The notes: generated from the letters alone by a model not told the origin. A DNA stretch of 64,000 nt from Macrococcus brunensis (GCF_004359615.1 NZ_SCWA01000002.1:103319-167318), one strand, 5' to 3'. Shown: positions 29,659 to 39,576, counted from the stretch's first letter. A program made the numbers and translations.

Positions 29659-30432
29659 TTAAATTAACCCCAGCTTCTTGAATGCATTCTGTATCCCATT
29701 ATCCTCTACATCAGTGGTCACAAAATCTGCACCTTGCTTGAGTCCTTCTACTGCATTACCCATCGCAATGCCTGTTCCTGCCCATTCAATCATTTCGAAG
29801 TCATTGTTGCCGTCACCGAGTGCGATGACATCTTCCTGACTGAAGCCTAGTTTCTCTGCGAACTTCTTGATTCCTTCTGCTTTTGAACCATTCGAAGGTA
29901 CAACATCACGACTGAATTCATGCCAACGATAGAACTTAATGAGAGGATACTGGTTATTGTATACCTCATCCGCCTCGCTATCATGAAAGAGAAGCGCCTG
30001 AAAAATATCATGATTTTTGAAATAATCATCTTCAAATCTTGGATGATTCAGTTTGATAGAACCCATACTTTCTGTAATATGGTCGTGATGTTCAATATTG
30101 GATACCGCTTCTTTTTCACCTAAAAATACCATCGGATGGTCGTGCTCTCTTGCCAGCTTCTCAAGTTTCGTCAGTGTCTGCGTGTCCAGTGGATTACGGT
30201 AGATCACTTCAGAGTTATAAACGACGTACTGACCGTTATAAGCAACGAAATTCGGAATCTCCGTATCCGCCATGACCTGCTGCATATTATAAGGCGCACG
30301 ACCTGTGGCAATAGCGAGTGTATGCCCTGCTCCCTTCAACTGACGGATCGTCGCATGTGTTGTTTCCGGAATATGATGCTGTCTGTCATAAAGTGTGCCA
30401 TCTATATCGAAAAAAATCAGTTTTTGTGTCAA
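29659..30432 (-). CDS. Cof-type HAD-IIB phosphatase
   Basis: A 257-residue HAD hydrolase. Visible catalytic motifs are motif I FFDIDGTLYD (nucleophile and acid Asp), motif II AIATGR, motif III Lys in NGSKAEGIKK, and motif IV ALGDGNNDFEMIEWAG. The IIB cap (residues about 85-185) marks the Cof family, which dephosphorylates sugar phosphates, nucleotides or flavin precursors; the exact substrate is not predictable. The start is a TTG at 30432 preceded by AGGAGG. Confidence 0.88.
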   Translation of the reverse strand: MTQKLIFFDIDGTLYDRQHHIPETTHATIRQLKGAGHTLAIATGRAPYNMQQVMADTEIPNFVAYNGQYVVYNSEVIYRNPLDTQTLTKLEKLAREHDHPMVFLGEKEAVSNIEHHDHITESMGSIKLNHPRFEDDYFKNHDIFQALLFHDSEADEVYNNQYPLIKFYRWHEFSRDVVPSNGSKAEGIKKFAEKLGFSQEDVIALGDGNNDFEMIEWAGTGIAMGNAVEGLKQGADFVTTDVEDNGIQNAFKKLGLI

Positions 30433-30491
30433 AGTGATTCCTCCTTTTCTTTAACCATATCTCACTTTATTGCTAAACTCTAGTTTTTACT

Positions 30492-30520
30492 TTGCACTCC
30501 CACTCGACTTCATGTAAAAT
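30492..30520 (+). promoter_or_regulatory. Sigma-A promoter of rpoY-rnjA
   Basis: TTGCAC (30492-30497) and TAAAAT (30515-30520) are exactly 17 bases apart. Transcription would start near 30527 and give a leader of about 80 bases before rpoY. Confidence 0.6.
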
Positions 30521-30551
30521 AAAGATACTCATACAATCTGTACGGTGAAGA

Positions 30552-30570
30552 GCCCTAGAGCAGCTAGGGC
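30552..30570 (+). promoter_or_regulatory. Leader hairpin upstream of rpoY-rnjA
   Basis: GCCCTAG-agcag-CTAGGGC is a seven-base-pair, GC-rich stem followed by CTTATTTATG. It lies in the predicted 5' leader. The U tract is weak for a full terminator, so it could be an attenuator or an mRNA-stability element. Confidence 0.5.
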
Positions 30571-30608
30571 CTTATTTATGTTAATTATTCATTTAGGAGG
30601 ATATATAT

Positions 30609-30821
30609 ATGGCAATTTTTAAAGTATTTTATCAGGAAGACAGAAGCGAAGTTATCATTCGCGAAAACACGAAAGTTCTATATGTTGAAGCTGAGACGGA
30701 AGAACAAGTCCGTAAATCATTAGCAGATCGCCCTTACAACATTGAATTCGTTCAAAAACTTGAAGGTGCACATCTCGAATATGAAGAGAAATCACCTGCA
30801 TTTAAAGTGGAGACTATCTAA
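30609..30821 (+). CDS. rpoY: RNA polymerase epsilon subunit RpoY
   Basis: A 70-residue protein of the DUF1447 family, starting [16 protein letters not shown] and including [16 protein letters not shown]. RpoY is the small accessory subunit of Firmicutes RNA polymerase. It is always next to rnjA; here its stop overlaps the rnjA start codon by one base (TAATG), so the two are coupled. An AGGAGG site precedes the ATG. Confidence 0.93.
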   Translation: MAIFKVFYQEDRSEVIIRENTKVLYVEAETEEQVRKSLADRPYNIEFVQKLEGAHLEYEEKSPAFKVETI

Positions 30822-32497
30822 TGAATCTCCTGCAAAAAAATGAAGTCGGCGTATTCGCGCTAGGTGGAATGGGCGAAATCGGTAAAAACACCTATGCTAT
30901 TGAATATAAAGATGAAATTATCGTCATCGATGCAGGGATTAAGTTCCCGGATGATGACTTACTCGGAATCGACTATGTGATTCCGGACTACACTTACCTT
31001 GTGCAGAATCAGCACAAGATTAAAGGTCTTTTCATCACACATGGTCACGAAGACCATATCGGTGGTGTACCTTTCTTACTTAAACAGCTGAATATACCTA
31101 TTTACGGCGGTCCGCTCGCACTTGGGCTAATCCGCAACAAGCTTGAAGAACATCACCTTCTGCGTACGGCTTCACTGAATCCGATTACAGAAGACAGTGT
31201 CTTTGAATTTGATAATCTGAAAGTGACGTTCTATTTAACGACTCACTCCATTCCGGAAGCATACGGTGTCGTCGTACACACGCCAGAAGGTAAAATCGTT
31301 CATACAGGTGACTTCAAGTTTGACTTTACGCCAGTCGGTGAACCTGCGAACATCGCTCGTATGGCTGCTCTTGGTGAAGAAGGCGTACTCTGCCTGCTTT
31401 CTGACTCAACGAATGCAGAAGTACCGAACTTTACAATCAGTGAACGTGCGGTCGGTCAAAGCGTTGAACAGATTTTCCGTAAATGTACAGGTCGTATTAT
31501 CTTCGCTACTTTCGCGTCAAATATTTACCGTGTACAGCAGGCTATCGAAGCAGCGGTTAAGTTCGACCGCAAGATTGTCATCTTCGGCCGCTCTATGGAA
31601 AACAATATCAAAATCGGTACAGAACTTGGTTATATTAAAGTACCCCCTGAGACATTTGTAGAAGCGAACAAGATCAACAGTATTCCGAAGCACAAACTGC
31701 TCATCCTCTGTACAGGTTCTCAAGGTGAACCGATGGCTGCACTGTCACGTATCGCCAATGGTACACACCGTCAGGTCAGCATCATTCCTGATGACACTGT
31801 TATCTTCTCAAGTTCCCCTATTCCGGGTAATACGAAGAGTGTCAACAGAACGATCAATGCACTATATAAAGCAGGCGCAGATGTGATTCATGGTAAACTG
31901 TCTAACATCCATACATCAGGTCATGGTTCTCAGGAAGAACAGAAACTGATGCTTCGTTTAATTAAGCCGAAGTTCTTCATGCCGATTCACGGTGAATACC
32001 GTATGCAGAAGCTGCATGGTCAACTTGGTATCGACTGCGGCGTGAATCCTGATAATGTCTTTATCCATGAAAACGGGGACGTGCTCGCTCTGACACATGA
32101 TTCAGCCCGCCATGCAGGTAAAATCCAGTCGGGTAATATTCTTGTTGACGGCAGCGGTATTGGTGACATTGGTAATGTCGTCATTAAAGACCGTAAGATT
32201 CTGTCTGAAGATGGACTTGTTATTGTCGTTGTCAGCATCGATTTCAGAACTGGGCAACTTTTATCGGGACCAGACATCATTTCACGCGGCTTTGTCTATA
32301 TGCGTGAATCCGGTCATCTGATTTACGACGCACAGCGCATGATCAAGAAAACGGTTATCGAGAAACTGAACAATACAGAAAACGTTGAATGGCATCATAT
32401 CAAAAATGCAATCACGGAAAGCCTCTCGCCTTATCTTTATGATAAGACAGCTCGTCGCCCGATGATTCTGCCAATGATTATGAACGTCGATAACTAA
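30821..32497 (+). CDS. rnjA: Ribonuclease J1
   Basis: A 558-residue metallo-beta-lactamase/beta-CASP ribonuclease with 5'-3' exonuclease and endonuclease activity in mRNA decay and rRNA maturation. Motifs visible: the zinc motif [28 protein letters not shown], and the beta-CASP stretch SGHGSQEEQ, with HGEYRM near residue 390. It is coupled to rpoY and its stop codon lies within the terminator it shares with ktrC. Confidence 0.96.
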   Translation: MNLLQKNEVGVFALGGMGEIGKNTYAIEYKDEIIVIDAGIKFPDDDLLGIDYVIPDYTYLVQNQHKIKGLFITHGHEDHIGGVPFLLKQLNIPIYGGPLALGLIRNKLEEHHLLRTASLNPITEDSVFEFDNLKVTFYLTTHSIPEAYGVVVHTPEGKIVHTGDFKFDFTPVGEPANIARMAALGEEGVLCLLSDSTNAEVPNFTISERAVGQSVEQIFRKCTGRIIFATFASNIYRVQQAIEAAVKFDRKIVIFGRSMENNIKIGTELGYIKVPPETFVEANKINSIPKHKLLILCTGSQGEPMAALSRIANGTHRQVSIIPDDTVIFSSSPIPGNTKSVNRTINALYKAGADVIHGKLSNIHTSGHGSQEEQKLMLRLIKPKFFMPIHGEYRMQKLHGQLGIDCGVNPDNVFIHENGDVLALTHDSARHAGKIQSGNILVDGSGIGDIGNVVIKDRKILSEDGLVIVVVSIDFRTGQLLSGPDIISRGFVYMRESGHLIYDAQRMIKKTVIEKLNNTENVEWHHIKNAITESLSPYLYDKTARRPMILPMIMNVDN

Positions 32498-32534
32498 AAA
32501 GCTGAACAGCAAATGCTGTTCAGCTTTTTAGTTA
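32491..32534. terminator. Bidirectional terminator between rnjA and ktrC
   Basis: A 21-base-pair inverted repeat with a two-base centre; core AAGCTGAACAGCA/TGCTGTTCAGCTT. Both convergent stop codons lie inside the arms. Confidence 0.93.
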
Positions 32535-33190
32535 TCTTCTAATTTACTCTCAAATCGGCCGAGGTCATTATCATGACCGATAACAATGAGGATATCTCCA
32601 CGCTGGATGTACTCACCTGGATCCGGTGAGACTGTGATATGCCCATTACGCTTAATCGCTATGATATTCAGTCCGTAATTTGCACGAAGATCTAAATCCA
32701 GTAAAGACATGCCTTCAAGTTTAGGACCTGCAATAATCTCAACGATTGAATGCTCATCAGCAAGTTCCAGATAATCCATGATAGAAGAGTTAGACAGTTT
32801 GTGAGCGAGTCGTCTGCCCATATCCCTTTCAGGATGGATAACCGTGTCTGCTCCTATCTTATCCAGCACCTTCGCGTGATAGTCATTCTGTGCTTTAGCG
32901 GTTACTTTCGCAACCCCTAAATCCTTTAAAATCAGGGTCGTCAGAATACTGGCCTGGATATTGTCCCCAATAGCGACGACGACATGGTCAAAGTTCCGGA
33001 TACCTAGACTCTTCAGCACAGTTTCGTCTGTAGAATCTGCGATGACCGCATGGGTTGCGATGTCTGCGTATTCGTTGACACGCGCCTCATCGCTGTCAAT
33101 GGCCATGACATCGATGTCCAGTTTATTCAGTTCTCTGACGATACTGCCACCGAATCGACCGAGTCCGATGACTACAAATTCCTTTTCCAT
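32528..33190 (-). CDS. ktrC: Potassium uptake regulatory subunit (KtrA/KtrC type)
   Basis: A 220-residue cytoplasmic RCK protein with a TrkA-N Rossmann domain (GLGRFGGSIVREL, acidic ligand in AIDSDEARV) and a TrkA-C domain (about residues 135-217). It gates a KtrB/D-type K+ channel in response to nucleotides, ATP/ADP or c-di-AMP. The position next to rnjA matches B. subtilis ktrC (ykqB). It follows cydB after three bases, so it is likely part of the cydAB transcript. Confidence 0.9.
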   Translation of the reverse strand: MEKEFVVIGLGRFGGSIVRELNKLDIDVMAIDSDEARVNEYADIATHAVIADSTDETVLKSLGIRNFDHVVVAIGDNIQASILTTLILKDLGVAKVTAKAQNDYHAKVLDKIGADTVIHPERDMGRRLAHKLSNSSIMDYLELADEHSIVEIIAGPKLEGMSLLDLDLRANYGLNIIAIKRNGHITVSPDPGEYIQRGDILIVIGHDNDLGRFESKLEDN

Positions 33191-33193
33191 TCC

Positions 33194-34213
33194 CTACCTC
33201 CGTTTTCCTGAGACGTAATCTGCATCAAAGATGAATAATCTCAGTAATAATACTAAAGAAGGAACAAGTAAAAGTAAACCTGCAATAAATACAATCACCA
33301 GTGCAAGTGCCATCGAATCATTTACCACTGCATGATTTAAGTCGATATAAGGATAGAGAATATAAGGCATCTTACTGATACCATAGCCGAAGAACGCTAA
33401 TGCGAACTGAATCATGATAGCAATAAACGCGATACCGTGGTTGCGGCGCTGCCAGATCAGGACGAAACCGATCAGGAAGAAAACAATACTTAAGCCGAAG
33501 AGCCACCAGTAATGTGTAACAGCAGTATTAAAGTGTTCAGCATTATGCTGTCTTAAGCTTAAGAAAACGAACTGACAGATGACAATCATTGGACCTGCCC
33601 AGATCATAAACCATTTTCTAAGCAGTTCATAGGCCGGCTTATCATCTGCTTTATGTGCGTAATAAGTCAGGAATGCTGATGAGATATACAGCACAGAAAC
33701 GATAGATAAGAAGACGACTGCCCATGCATACGGGCTCATCAACAGTTCAAAATAATCCAGTGATACACCATTCTTAGTCTTCTCAATAAAACCACCTTCA
33801 GAGATAGTGAGTACAGTAGAGAATGACGCAGGAATCAGAAGCCCTGTCATACCGTATAGAAAGACCCACTGGAACTTCGTATCTTTACCGTACGTCTCAA
33901 ATGCATAGAATGCGCCACGGATGGTCAGTAAAATCAATGCAATGGAAGCAGGAATAAGTAAAGTGGTTCCGAAGTAATAGGCCGTATCCGGGAAGAATCC
34001 GACGATACCGACAAAGAAGAAGACGAGGAAAACATTCGTCACTTCCCATACCGGATTCAAATACCGGGATACCAGTTCATTGATGATATGATCTTTTTTG
34101 ATGATTTTTGCATAAAGCATAAAGAAACCGGCGCCGAAATCGACGGCGCCAACTATGATGTAACCATAGAGAAATGTCCACAGTACAGTGATTCCTATGT
34201 GCTGATAGTCCAT
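33194..34213 (-). CDS. cydB: Cytochrome bd ubiquinol/menaquinol oxidase subunit II
   Basis: A 339-residue membrane protein with eight or nine hydrophobic segments, opening with WTFLYGYIIVGAVDFGAGFF and ending in a basic tail. It partners CydA in the high-affinity bd oxidase used at low oxygen. It overlaps the cydA stop by one base. Confidence 0.94.
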   Translation of the reverse strand: MDYQHIGITVLWTFLYGYIIVGAVDFGAGFFMLYAKIIKKDHIINELVSRYLNPVWEVTNVFLVFFFVGIVGFFPDTAYYFGTTLLIPASIALILLTIRGAFYAFETYGKDTKFQWVFLYGMTGLLIPASFSTVLTISEGGFIEKTKNGVSLDYFELLMSPYAWAVVFLSIVSVLYISSAFLTYYAHKADDKPAYELLRKWFMIWAGPMIVICQFVFLSLRQHNAEHFNTAVTHYWWLFGLSIVFFLIGFVLIWQRRNHGIAFIAIMIQFALAFFGYGISKMPYILYPYIDLNHAVVNDSMALALVIVFIAGLLLLVPSLVLLLRLFIFDADYVSGKRR

Positions 34214-35562
34214 TAAGCTTCTCCTCCTACATTAGCGCGGTTATTTTCAATATCGATGACCGCGGGTTTATCTTTAAAGATACGAATCAGTACATAAACA
34301 CATGAGAAGCCAAGAATTAAGTACAGGAGGGCAAAAGCTGCGAGTGTCAGTGAAACCCCGTTAGCCTGTGTCACACCTTCTGCTACTTTCATGTAGCCTC
34401 TTAAAATCCATGGCTGTCGACCCATCTCTGCTAAGAACCAGCCGAATTCAATCGCCAGCATACTCATAGGGCCAGTCAGTGCAATCATATAGAGCATGAA
34501 GGAATGGTGCGCCCAGTCTTTCTTGAATTTCTTCAGTATAAAGTACAGAACAGAAATCGCGAACGAGAAGACCCCGAAGAACACCATTAAGTCAAAAAAG
34601 TAATGAATGACAAGCGGTGGACGTTCGTCTACTGGTATTTCATTCAGTCCTTTAATTTCAGTATCAATACTGTTATCCGCGAGGAAGCTCAGCATGCCCG
34701 GAATTTTAATAGCCCCTTTGATTTCCTGTGCTTTTTCATCGACCGTACCAAACAGAACAAGGTCAGCACGGCTGCTCGTATCAAAATGCCATTCCATAGC
34801 AGCTAATTTCTCAGGTTGTTCGTGATGCAGGAACTGTGCTGAAGCGTGACCTGCCATCATCGCAAAAAGTGAGAAAATAAGACCTGTCAGTACCGTCACT
34901 TTTAAGCCTTTTTTATGATAAGCGCGGTCGCTGTCAAACTTATTGCGCAGTAACTTAACAGCAGCAATACTGGCTAACATAAAGGCGATTGTCATGCCGC
35001 CTGTTGTCACTACGTGGAATGCACGCACGAAGAAAGAACTGTTTAACATGGCCGCAACCGGATCGATATTAACCAGCTGGCCGTTAACCATATCGAAGCC
35101 TTCCGGTGTATTCATAAATGAGTTCACACTTGTGATGAACAGGGCACTCATCGTAGAACCGATGATGATTGGAATCGTCAGTAACCAGTGCAGCCAGCGG
35201 TTTTTGAAACGGTCCCATGTATATAGATAAATACTTAAGAAAATCGCTTCAAAGAAGAATGCGAAAGTTTCCATGAAGAGTGGCAGTGCAATGACTTGTC
35301 CACCGATACGCATAAATGATGGCCATAAGAGTGATAATTGCAGACCAATGATTGTACCGGTAACAACACCCACTGCGACTGTAATCGTAAAACCTTTCGC
35401 CCAGCGTTTTGCCATAGCGAGATACGCAGGGTCTTTCTTGTAAAGGCCGAGCCCTTCCGCAATCATGAACATAAATGGTAAAGCAACACCTATCGTTGCA
35501 AAAATAATATGAAATGCCAGCGTCATACCTGTCAGTAATCTGCTGATAACAACAGCATCCAT
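34213..35562 (-). CDS. cydA: Cytochrome bd oxidase subunit I
   Basis: A 449-residue quinol oxidase subunit. The conserved His in MTLAFHIIFATIG (haem b595 side), the His in RAFHVVTTGG, and the quinol-region motif EMGRQPWILRG are visible. The Q-loop is short, as in Firmicutes. A Rex-like operator lies in its 5' untranslated region, which fits induction when NADH accumulates at low oxygen. Confidence 0.95.
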   Translation of the reverse strand: MDAVVISRLLTGMTLAFHIIFATIGVALPFMFMIAEGLGLYKKDPAYLAMAKRWAKGFTITVAVGVVTGTIIGLQLSLLWPSFMRIGGQVIALPLFMETFAFFFEAIFLSIYLYTWDRFKNRWLHWLLTIPIIIGSTMSALFITSVNSFMNTPEGFDMVNGQLVNIDPVAAMLNSSFFVRAFHVVTTGGMTIAFMLASIAAVKLLRNKFDSDRAYHKKGLKVTVLTGLIFSLFAMMAGHASAQFLHHEQPEKLAAMEWHFDTSSRADLVLFGTVDEKAQEIKGAIKIPGMLSFLADNSIDTEIKGLNEIPVDERPPLVIHYFFDLMVFFGVFSFAISVLYFILKKFKKDWAHHSFMLYMIALTGPMSMLAIEFGWFLAEMGRQPWILRGYMKVAEGVTQANGVSLTLAAFALLYLILGFSCVYVLIRIFKDKPAVIDIENNRANVGGEA

Positions 35563-35576
35563 TAATTTCCTCCTTA

Positions 35577-35592
35577 TGTGATTTTTATCACA
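35577..35592. promoter_or_regulatory. Rex-like operator in the cydA leader
   Basis: TGTGA-tttttа region: the core TGTGA (35577-35581) and TCACA (35588-35592) are separated by six T/A bases, matching the TTGTGA-N6-TCACAA Rex consensus; a Crp/Fnr-like reading is also possible. It lies 15-30 bases upstream of the cydA ATG, between it and a TATAAT (complement at 35607-35612), the position of a roadblock repressor. Confidence 0.55.
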
Positions 35593-35677
35593 AATTTAAT
35601 AGTTTTATTATACTAGACCATTCCCTATTATTCTAATAGATGGCTCATTTATTTTGTAAAGATTTAGTGAACAAAGT

Positions 35678-35706
35678 TTGAAATTTCATACAGAAAACGC
35701 TACGAT
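35678..35706 (+). promoter_or_regulatory. Sigma-A promoter of the glutaredoxin-like gene
   Basis: TTGAAA (35678-35683) and TACGAT (35701-35706) are 17 bases apart and 30 bases upstream of the ATG. Confidence 0.6.
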
Positions 35707-35735
35707 GATAAAGATTACAACTTGGAGATGATTGA

Positions 35736-35960
35736 ATGAATATTACCATTTATACACAGGATAGCTGCCTACCGTGCCAGTATATCAAAAACTATTTTAA
35801 AGGGCAGAATCTCCCTTTTACCGAAAAGAATATTAAGAACAGTGCATATCGTCAGGAAATGATGGACATGGATGCATTCAGTACACCGCTGATCATCATT
35901 AATGGCGAAGTCATCCATTCAGTCGATATGGATAGAATAGAAGCGCTGATACATGAATAA
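35736..35960 (+). CDS. Glutaredoxin-like thiol-disulfide protein
   Basis: A 74-residue thioredoxin-fold protein with the redox-active CLPC at residues 11-14 and the cis-Pro in FSTPLIIING, as in glutaredoxin/NrdH-type proteins. The electron donor and client are unknown; it could be a thioredoxin-reductase-linked redoxin. Its end overlaps the following phosphoesterase by eight bases, so the two are coupled. Confidence 0.82.
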   Translation: MNITIYTQDSCLPCQYIKNYFKGQNLPFTEKNIKNSAYRQEMMDMDAFSTPLIIINGEVIHSVDMDRIEALIHE

Positions 35961-36726
35961 GAAGTGGCTGCCTTTTAAGTCTGAAAAAGAAGATGTTGTC
36001 ATCAAAAAGCATTCACTCAAATTATTGAGACAGCCGCATGCAGAACCACTTAAAGTCATCCATATTTCTGATCTGCATCTCGGCTTTCACTATAGTTATG
36101 ATGACCTTATTTACCATATCCAGATCATCAATGACTTGCACCCTGACCTTATCATTATTTCAGGCGACCTGTTTGATAATATAGACTATTACCAGAACCC
36201 GGAGCATCTTATTCCACTTCTTAAGACATTGAAAGCACCACTCGGCGTCTTCTTCTCTTATGGCAACCATGATCAGCGTATTCATCAGACACCGAGGATC
36301 AATCGTATACTCAGTGCAAGCCATATTCAGCTGCTGACGAATACAGGTGTGCTACTCAATTATGATTCTGAGCCAATTTTCTTAGGAGGTCTGGACGATG
36401 TCATCAATAGTAAAGGGAATGTCTATCAGACGCTGAAAAACCGTCCAGAGGACATGATGACCATGATGATTGTCCATGAGCCTGACTATGCAGATTTTGT
36501 TGAACAATTTGGCATCGATTTGCAGTTCTCCGGCCATAGTCATGGTGGACAGATTCGGATTCCGTTACTCGGTGCACCTGTCAGACCGCAACTTGGACGA
36601 AAATACGTCAGAGGTCTTTACAAAGTAGGTAAGATGACGCTTCATGTATCGCCCGGTCTCGGAACGACTCATCTGCCTATCCGTCTCTTCTGCCCACCAG
36701 AAATAACTTTATTTAATATTAAGTGA
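35953..36726 (+). CDS. Metallophosphoesterase (YkuE/YaeI-like)
   Basis: A 257-residue calcineurin-fold phosphoesterase. Metal-binding motifs visible: ISDLHLGF, SGDLFDN, SYGNHDQ, and the C-terminal GHSHGGQIRIP. There is no clear signal peptide or membrane segment. Related proteins hydrolyse UDP-2,3-diacylglucosamine or phospholipids; this substrate is not predictable. It overlaps the glutaredoxin-like gene by eight bases and is followed by a terminator. Confidence 0.85.
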   Translation: MNKKWLPFKSEKEDVVIKKHSLKLLRQPHAEPLKVIHISDLHLGFHYSYDDLIYHIQIINDLHPDLIIISGDLFDNIDYYQNPEHLIPLLKTLKAPLGVFFSYGNHDQRIHQTPRINRILSASHIQLLTNTGVLLNYDSEPIFLGGLDDVINSKGNVYQTLKNRPEDMMTMMIVHEPDYADFVEQFGIDLQFSGHSHGGQIRIPLLGAPVRPQLGRKYVRGLYKVGKMTLHVSPGLGTTHLPIRLFCPPEITLFNIK

Positions 36727-36727
36727 T

Positions 36728-36761
36728 AAAAGCCATATCCTGGGACAGGATATGGCTTTTT
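36728..36761 (+). terminator. Intrinsic terminator after the metallophosphoesterase gene
   Basis: AAAAGCCATATCCT-gggac-AGGATATGGCTTTTT is a 14-base-pair stem with a five-base loop and a T run. Confidence 0.92.
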
Positions 36762-36799
36762 AACTATGAATGACTATTTAAAGACTATGGCCACAGCGC

Positions 36800-36830
36800 A
36801 AAGTCCCGCAGATCCTGTTTGCGGGACTTT
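36800..36830. repeat. GC-rich palindrome of the 29529 family
   Basis: AAAGTCCCGCA and TGCGGGACTTT form an 11-base-pair stem around the loop GATCCTGTT. The arms and the loop resemble the two copies at 29529-29617. It lies between the phosphoesterase terminator and the ptsI terminator. Confidence 0.8.
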
Positions 36831-36862
36831 CCTCCTTTCTTACAGCAGTCTTTTAAAATAAA

Positions 36863-36903
36863 AACAGCGATAACTTCTGAATTTAATCAGAGCTATCGCT
36901 GTT
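36863..36903 (-). terminator. Terminator of ptsHI
   Basis: AACAGCGATA and TATCGCTGTT flank an inner TCTGA...TCAGA pair; on the minus strand a T-rich tract follows. Confidence 0.75.
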
Positions 36904-36915
36904 AAAATTTCTATA

Positions 36916-38625
36916 TTACTGGTTGTTAACGAGCTGAACGACTTCTTCCTGTGTCGCACAGTTAAGCGCCTGTTCTGCCAGTTTTTCCATCTGACCTCTA
37001 TTTAAGTTCTTGATCTGACGACGTGCTTTCAGGATGCTTGTTGCACTCATAGAAAACTCATCTAAGCCAAGTCCTAATAATAAAGGAATTGCTGTTGTAT
37101 CTCCGGCCATTTCACCGCACATACCTGTCCATTTGCCTTCTTTATGGCTGGCGTCAATGACTTGTTTCACTAGACGCAGGATAGCCGGGTTATACGGCTG
37201 ATACAGGTAAGAGACACGTTCTGACATACGGTCAGCTGCCATCGTGTATTGAATCAGGTCATTCGTACCGATACTGAAGAAGTCCACTTCTTTAGCAAAG
37301 ATGTCAGCCATAGCTGCTGTTGAAGGAATTTCGACCATGATACCCACTTCGATATCATCTGCGACTTTAACCTTCTCATCTTTTAACTTCGCTTTTTCTT
37401 CTTCTAAAATCGCTTTCGCCTGACGGAATTCATTGATTGTCGCAATCATCGGGAACATGATGCTTAAATGACCTTCTGTCGATGCACGAAGTAACGCACG
37501 AAGCTGTGTTCTGAAGATGTCCTGCTGGTCTAAGCAGAGACGAATCGCACGGTAACCAAGGAATGGATTCATTTCGTGCGGTAAGTTTAAGTATGGCAGC
37601 TCTTTGTCGCCACCGATATCCAGTGTACGGACAACGACGCGTTTCCCTTTCATTTCTGAAAGAACGCGTTTATAAGCTTCATACTGTTCATCTTCAGTCG
37701 GCATTGACTCACGACCCATATAAAGGAACTCTGTACGGTAAAGACCGATACCTTCAGCACCGTTATTAATAACACCTTCTAAGTCGTCAGGTGTACCGAT
37801 ATTAGCAGCAAGTTCAACGTGAACACCGTCTGCTGATTCTGTTTTGTCATTGACAAGCTGTTTCAGCTCTTCTTTGTCCTGAATAAACTTCGCTTGTTTA
37901 TCTTTGTAAGCAAAAATCATGTTTTCATCAGGATTGATGATAACATCTCCAGTAGAACCGTCGATGATGACAATATCACCTTGTTTGATTGACTTCGTCA
38001 CATCTATAGTACCCACTACAGCCGGAATTTCCAAAGAGCGGCTCATAATAGCAGAGTGACTTGTACGGCCACCTATATTAGTTGCGAACCCTTTAACAAA
38101 TTCTTTGTTCAGCTGTGCAGTATCTGATGGTGTTAAGTCATGAGAGATAATGACTACATTTTTATCAATCGTACTTGGATTAGGTAAAGTAACGCCTAAC
38201 AGATGCGCAAGCACACGTTTAGAAACGTCACGGATATCCGCGGCACGCTCTTTCATATATTCATTATCCATTGATTCAAAAATAGTGATAAAGTTATTCG
38301 CAACTTCCATCAAAGCACACGGTGCATTTGTCTGATTGTTACGGATATTTTCTTCAATCGGATTGATCAGTTCAGGATCTTCAAGCACAAGTAAATGGGC
38401 ATCAAAGATAGCTGCTTTATCTGGACCAAGAGCGACTTCCGCATTGTTTCTAATCTGCGTGAGTTCTACTTTTGATTCATTAAGAGCTGCTTTAAACTTT
38501 GCTACTTCTGCTTCAGTATCTGTTACTTTCTGATCATTATAAGATAAATCGGGTTCAACTAGCAGATAAGCTTCTGCAATTGCAACGCCATCTGAAGCGC
38601 CGATTCCTTTTAAAGTCATTGACAT
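36916..38625 (-). CDS. ptsI: PTS enzyme I (phosphoenolpyruvate-protein phosphotransferase)
   Basis: A 569-residue protein that transfers phosphate from PEP to HPr. The active-site His is in [18 protein letters not shown] near residue 190; the PEP-binding C-terminal domain carries [12 protein letters not shown] and [16 protein letters not shown]. Length matches the Staphylococcus enzyme (about 570). The ATG overlaps the ptsH stop by one base (TAATG). Confidence 0.97.
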   Translation of the reverse strand: MSMTLKGIGASDGVAIAEAYLLVEPDLSYNDQKVTDTEAEVAKFKAALNESKVELTQIRNNAEVALGPDKAAIFDAHLLVLEDPELINPIEENIRNNQTNAPCALMEVANNFITIFESMDNEYMKERAADIRDVSKRVLAHLLGVTLPNPSTIDKNVVIISHDLTPSDTAQLNKEFVKGFATNIGGRTSHSAIMSRSLEIPAVVGTIDVTKSIKQGDIVIIDGSTGDVIINPDENMIFAYKDKQAKFIQDKEELKQLVNDKTESADGVHVELAANIGTPDDLEGVINNGAEGIGLYRTEFLYMGRESMPTEDEQYEAYKRVLSEMKGKRVVVRTLDIGGDKELPYLNLPHEMNPFLGYRAIRLCLDQQDIFRTQLRALLRASTEGHLSIMFPMIATINEFRQAKAILEEEKAKLKDEKVKVADDIEVGIMVEIPSTAAMADIFAKEVDFFSIGTNDLIQYTMAADRMSERVSYLYQPYNPAILRLVKQVIDASHKEGKWTGMCGEMAGDTTAIPLLLGLGLDEFSMSATSILKARRQIKNLNRGQMEKLAEQALNCATQEEVVQLVNNQ

Positions 38626-38891
38626 TATTTAGTCAGACCTTCTTTAGATAATATGTCACTGATTGCCTGAATCGCTTCTTTTTCATCAGTACCTTCAGCA
38701 TATACAGTGATTTCAGCGTCTTTACCGACACCTAAACTCATTACGCCCATAATAGATTTAAGATTCACTTTTTTACCGTTGTATTCTAATTGCACATCTG
38801 AATCAAATTTACTTGCAGTCTGTACCAGCATTGTTGCCGGACGTGCGTGAATACCTGTTTCGTCGATAATGACATAGCTTTGTTGTTCCAT
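38625..38891 (-). CDS. ptsH: PTS phosphocarrier protein HPr
   Basis: An 88-residue HPr with active-site His15 in GIHARPA and the regulatory Ser46 in [11 protein letters not shown], phosphorylated by HPr kinase in Firmicutes to drive CcpA-dependent catabolite control. It is followed by ptsI with a one-base overlap. An AAGGAGA ribosome site precedes the ATG. Confidence 0.97.
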   Translation of the reverse strand: MEQQSYVIIDETGIHARPATMLVQTASKFDSDVQLEYNGKKVNLKSIMGVMSLGVGKDAEITVYAEGTDEKEAIQAISDILSKEGLTK

Positions 38892-38993
38892 CGTTCATCT
38901 TCTCCTTTAGGTTGCATAATTTTATATATAAACCTTATGTCTATACAGATTTAGAATAGCAAATCATAGCCGATACTTCAAATTTTTAGACAA

Positions 38994-39521
38994 TTACATT
39001 AAACTGCGTGCGACCTGATCACATTTCCTCGCGTGATCTTCGCCCAGTTTCTTCATCAGCTTATAGCTGATACCCGCAGCCACTGCCTGTCCTACAACTG
39101 GAATCCATCTGACTTGTTTCGCTGCCTCGCGTTTAGCAAAAGCCTTCAATACGACTGTCAGCAGCTTGGTTGTGATATTACGTCCGATAAAGTCACTACC
39201 CTTTTTCGCCGCTGTAAACATGACCTGCTGTTTCATATCTGCAGCCATATTGTTGACCTGTTTATGACTCAGTCCGTAGACTTTATTGATGTCTTCAATA
39301 ATATCTTTCATCAGTTTCAGATCAACCCCGACGTCAATACCCGGAATCGGTACGACAGAAGCAGCCGAACTCATCAGCGCTTTGTTCTGGATGACTTTGT
39401 CTGCCTGCTGACGTCGTTCAATCAGTTCTGCTTCTGAAGTCGGCAGTGAATGAAGAACCGTTTTTTCGTCCTTATTGATGGTTTTACCGACTTGGTTGAT
39501 TACTGTATCTAAAATTCCCAT
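38994..39521 (-). CDS. Hypothetical protein with DUF697-like C-terminal region
   Basis: A 175-residue protein: a charged N-terminus, a hydrophobic VPIPGIDVGVDLKLM stretch, and a C-terminal amphipathic segment VVGQAVAAGISYKLMKKLGEDHA. The VPIPGID...QAVAAG layout is reminiscent of the DUF697 membrane-associated family; I do not recognise a specific name. I chose the ATG at 39521, about ten bases after AAAGGA, over the GTG at 39530, which is too close to that site. Function is unknown. Confidence 0.6.
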   Translation of the reverse strand: MGILDTVINQVGKTINKDEKTVLHSLPTSEAELIERRQQADKVIQNKALMSSAASVVPIPGIDVGVDLKLMKDIIEDINKVYGLSHKQVNNMAADMKQQVMFTAAKKGSDFIGRNITTKLLTVVLKAFAKREAAKQVRWIPVVGQAVAAGISYKLMKKLGEDHARKCDQVARSLM

Positions 39522-39576
39522 TAATGACACGTCCTTTTTTATAAAGTTAATGTGTTATTCCCGGAAATGGTCAGTT

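Noticed and set aside
29469..29681. Plus-strand ORF after def
   Set aside because: It is created by the GTCCCGC palindromic repeats and begins in the def terminator.
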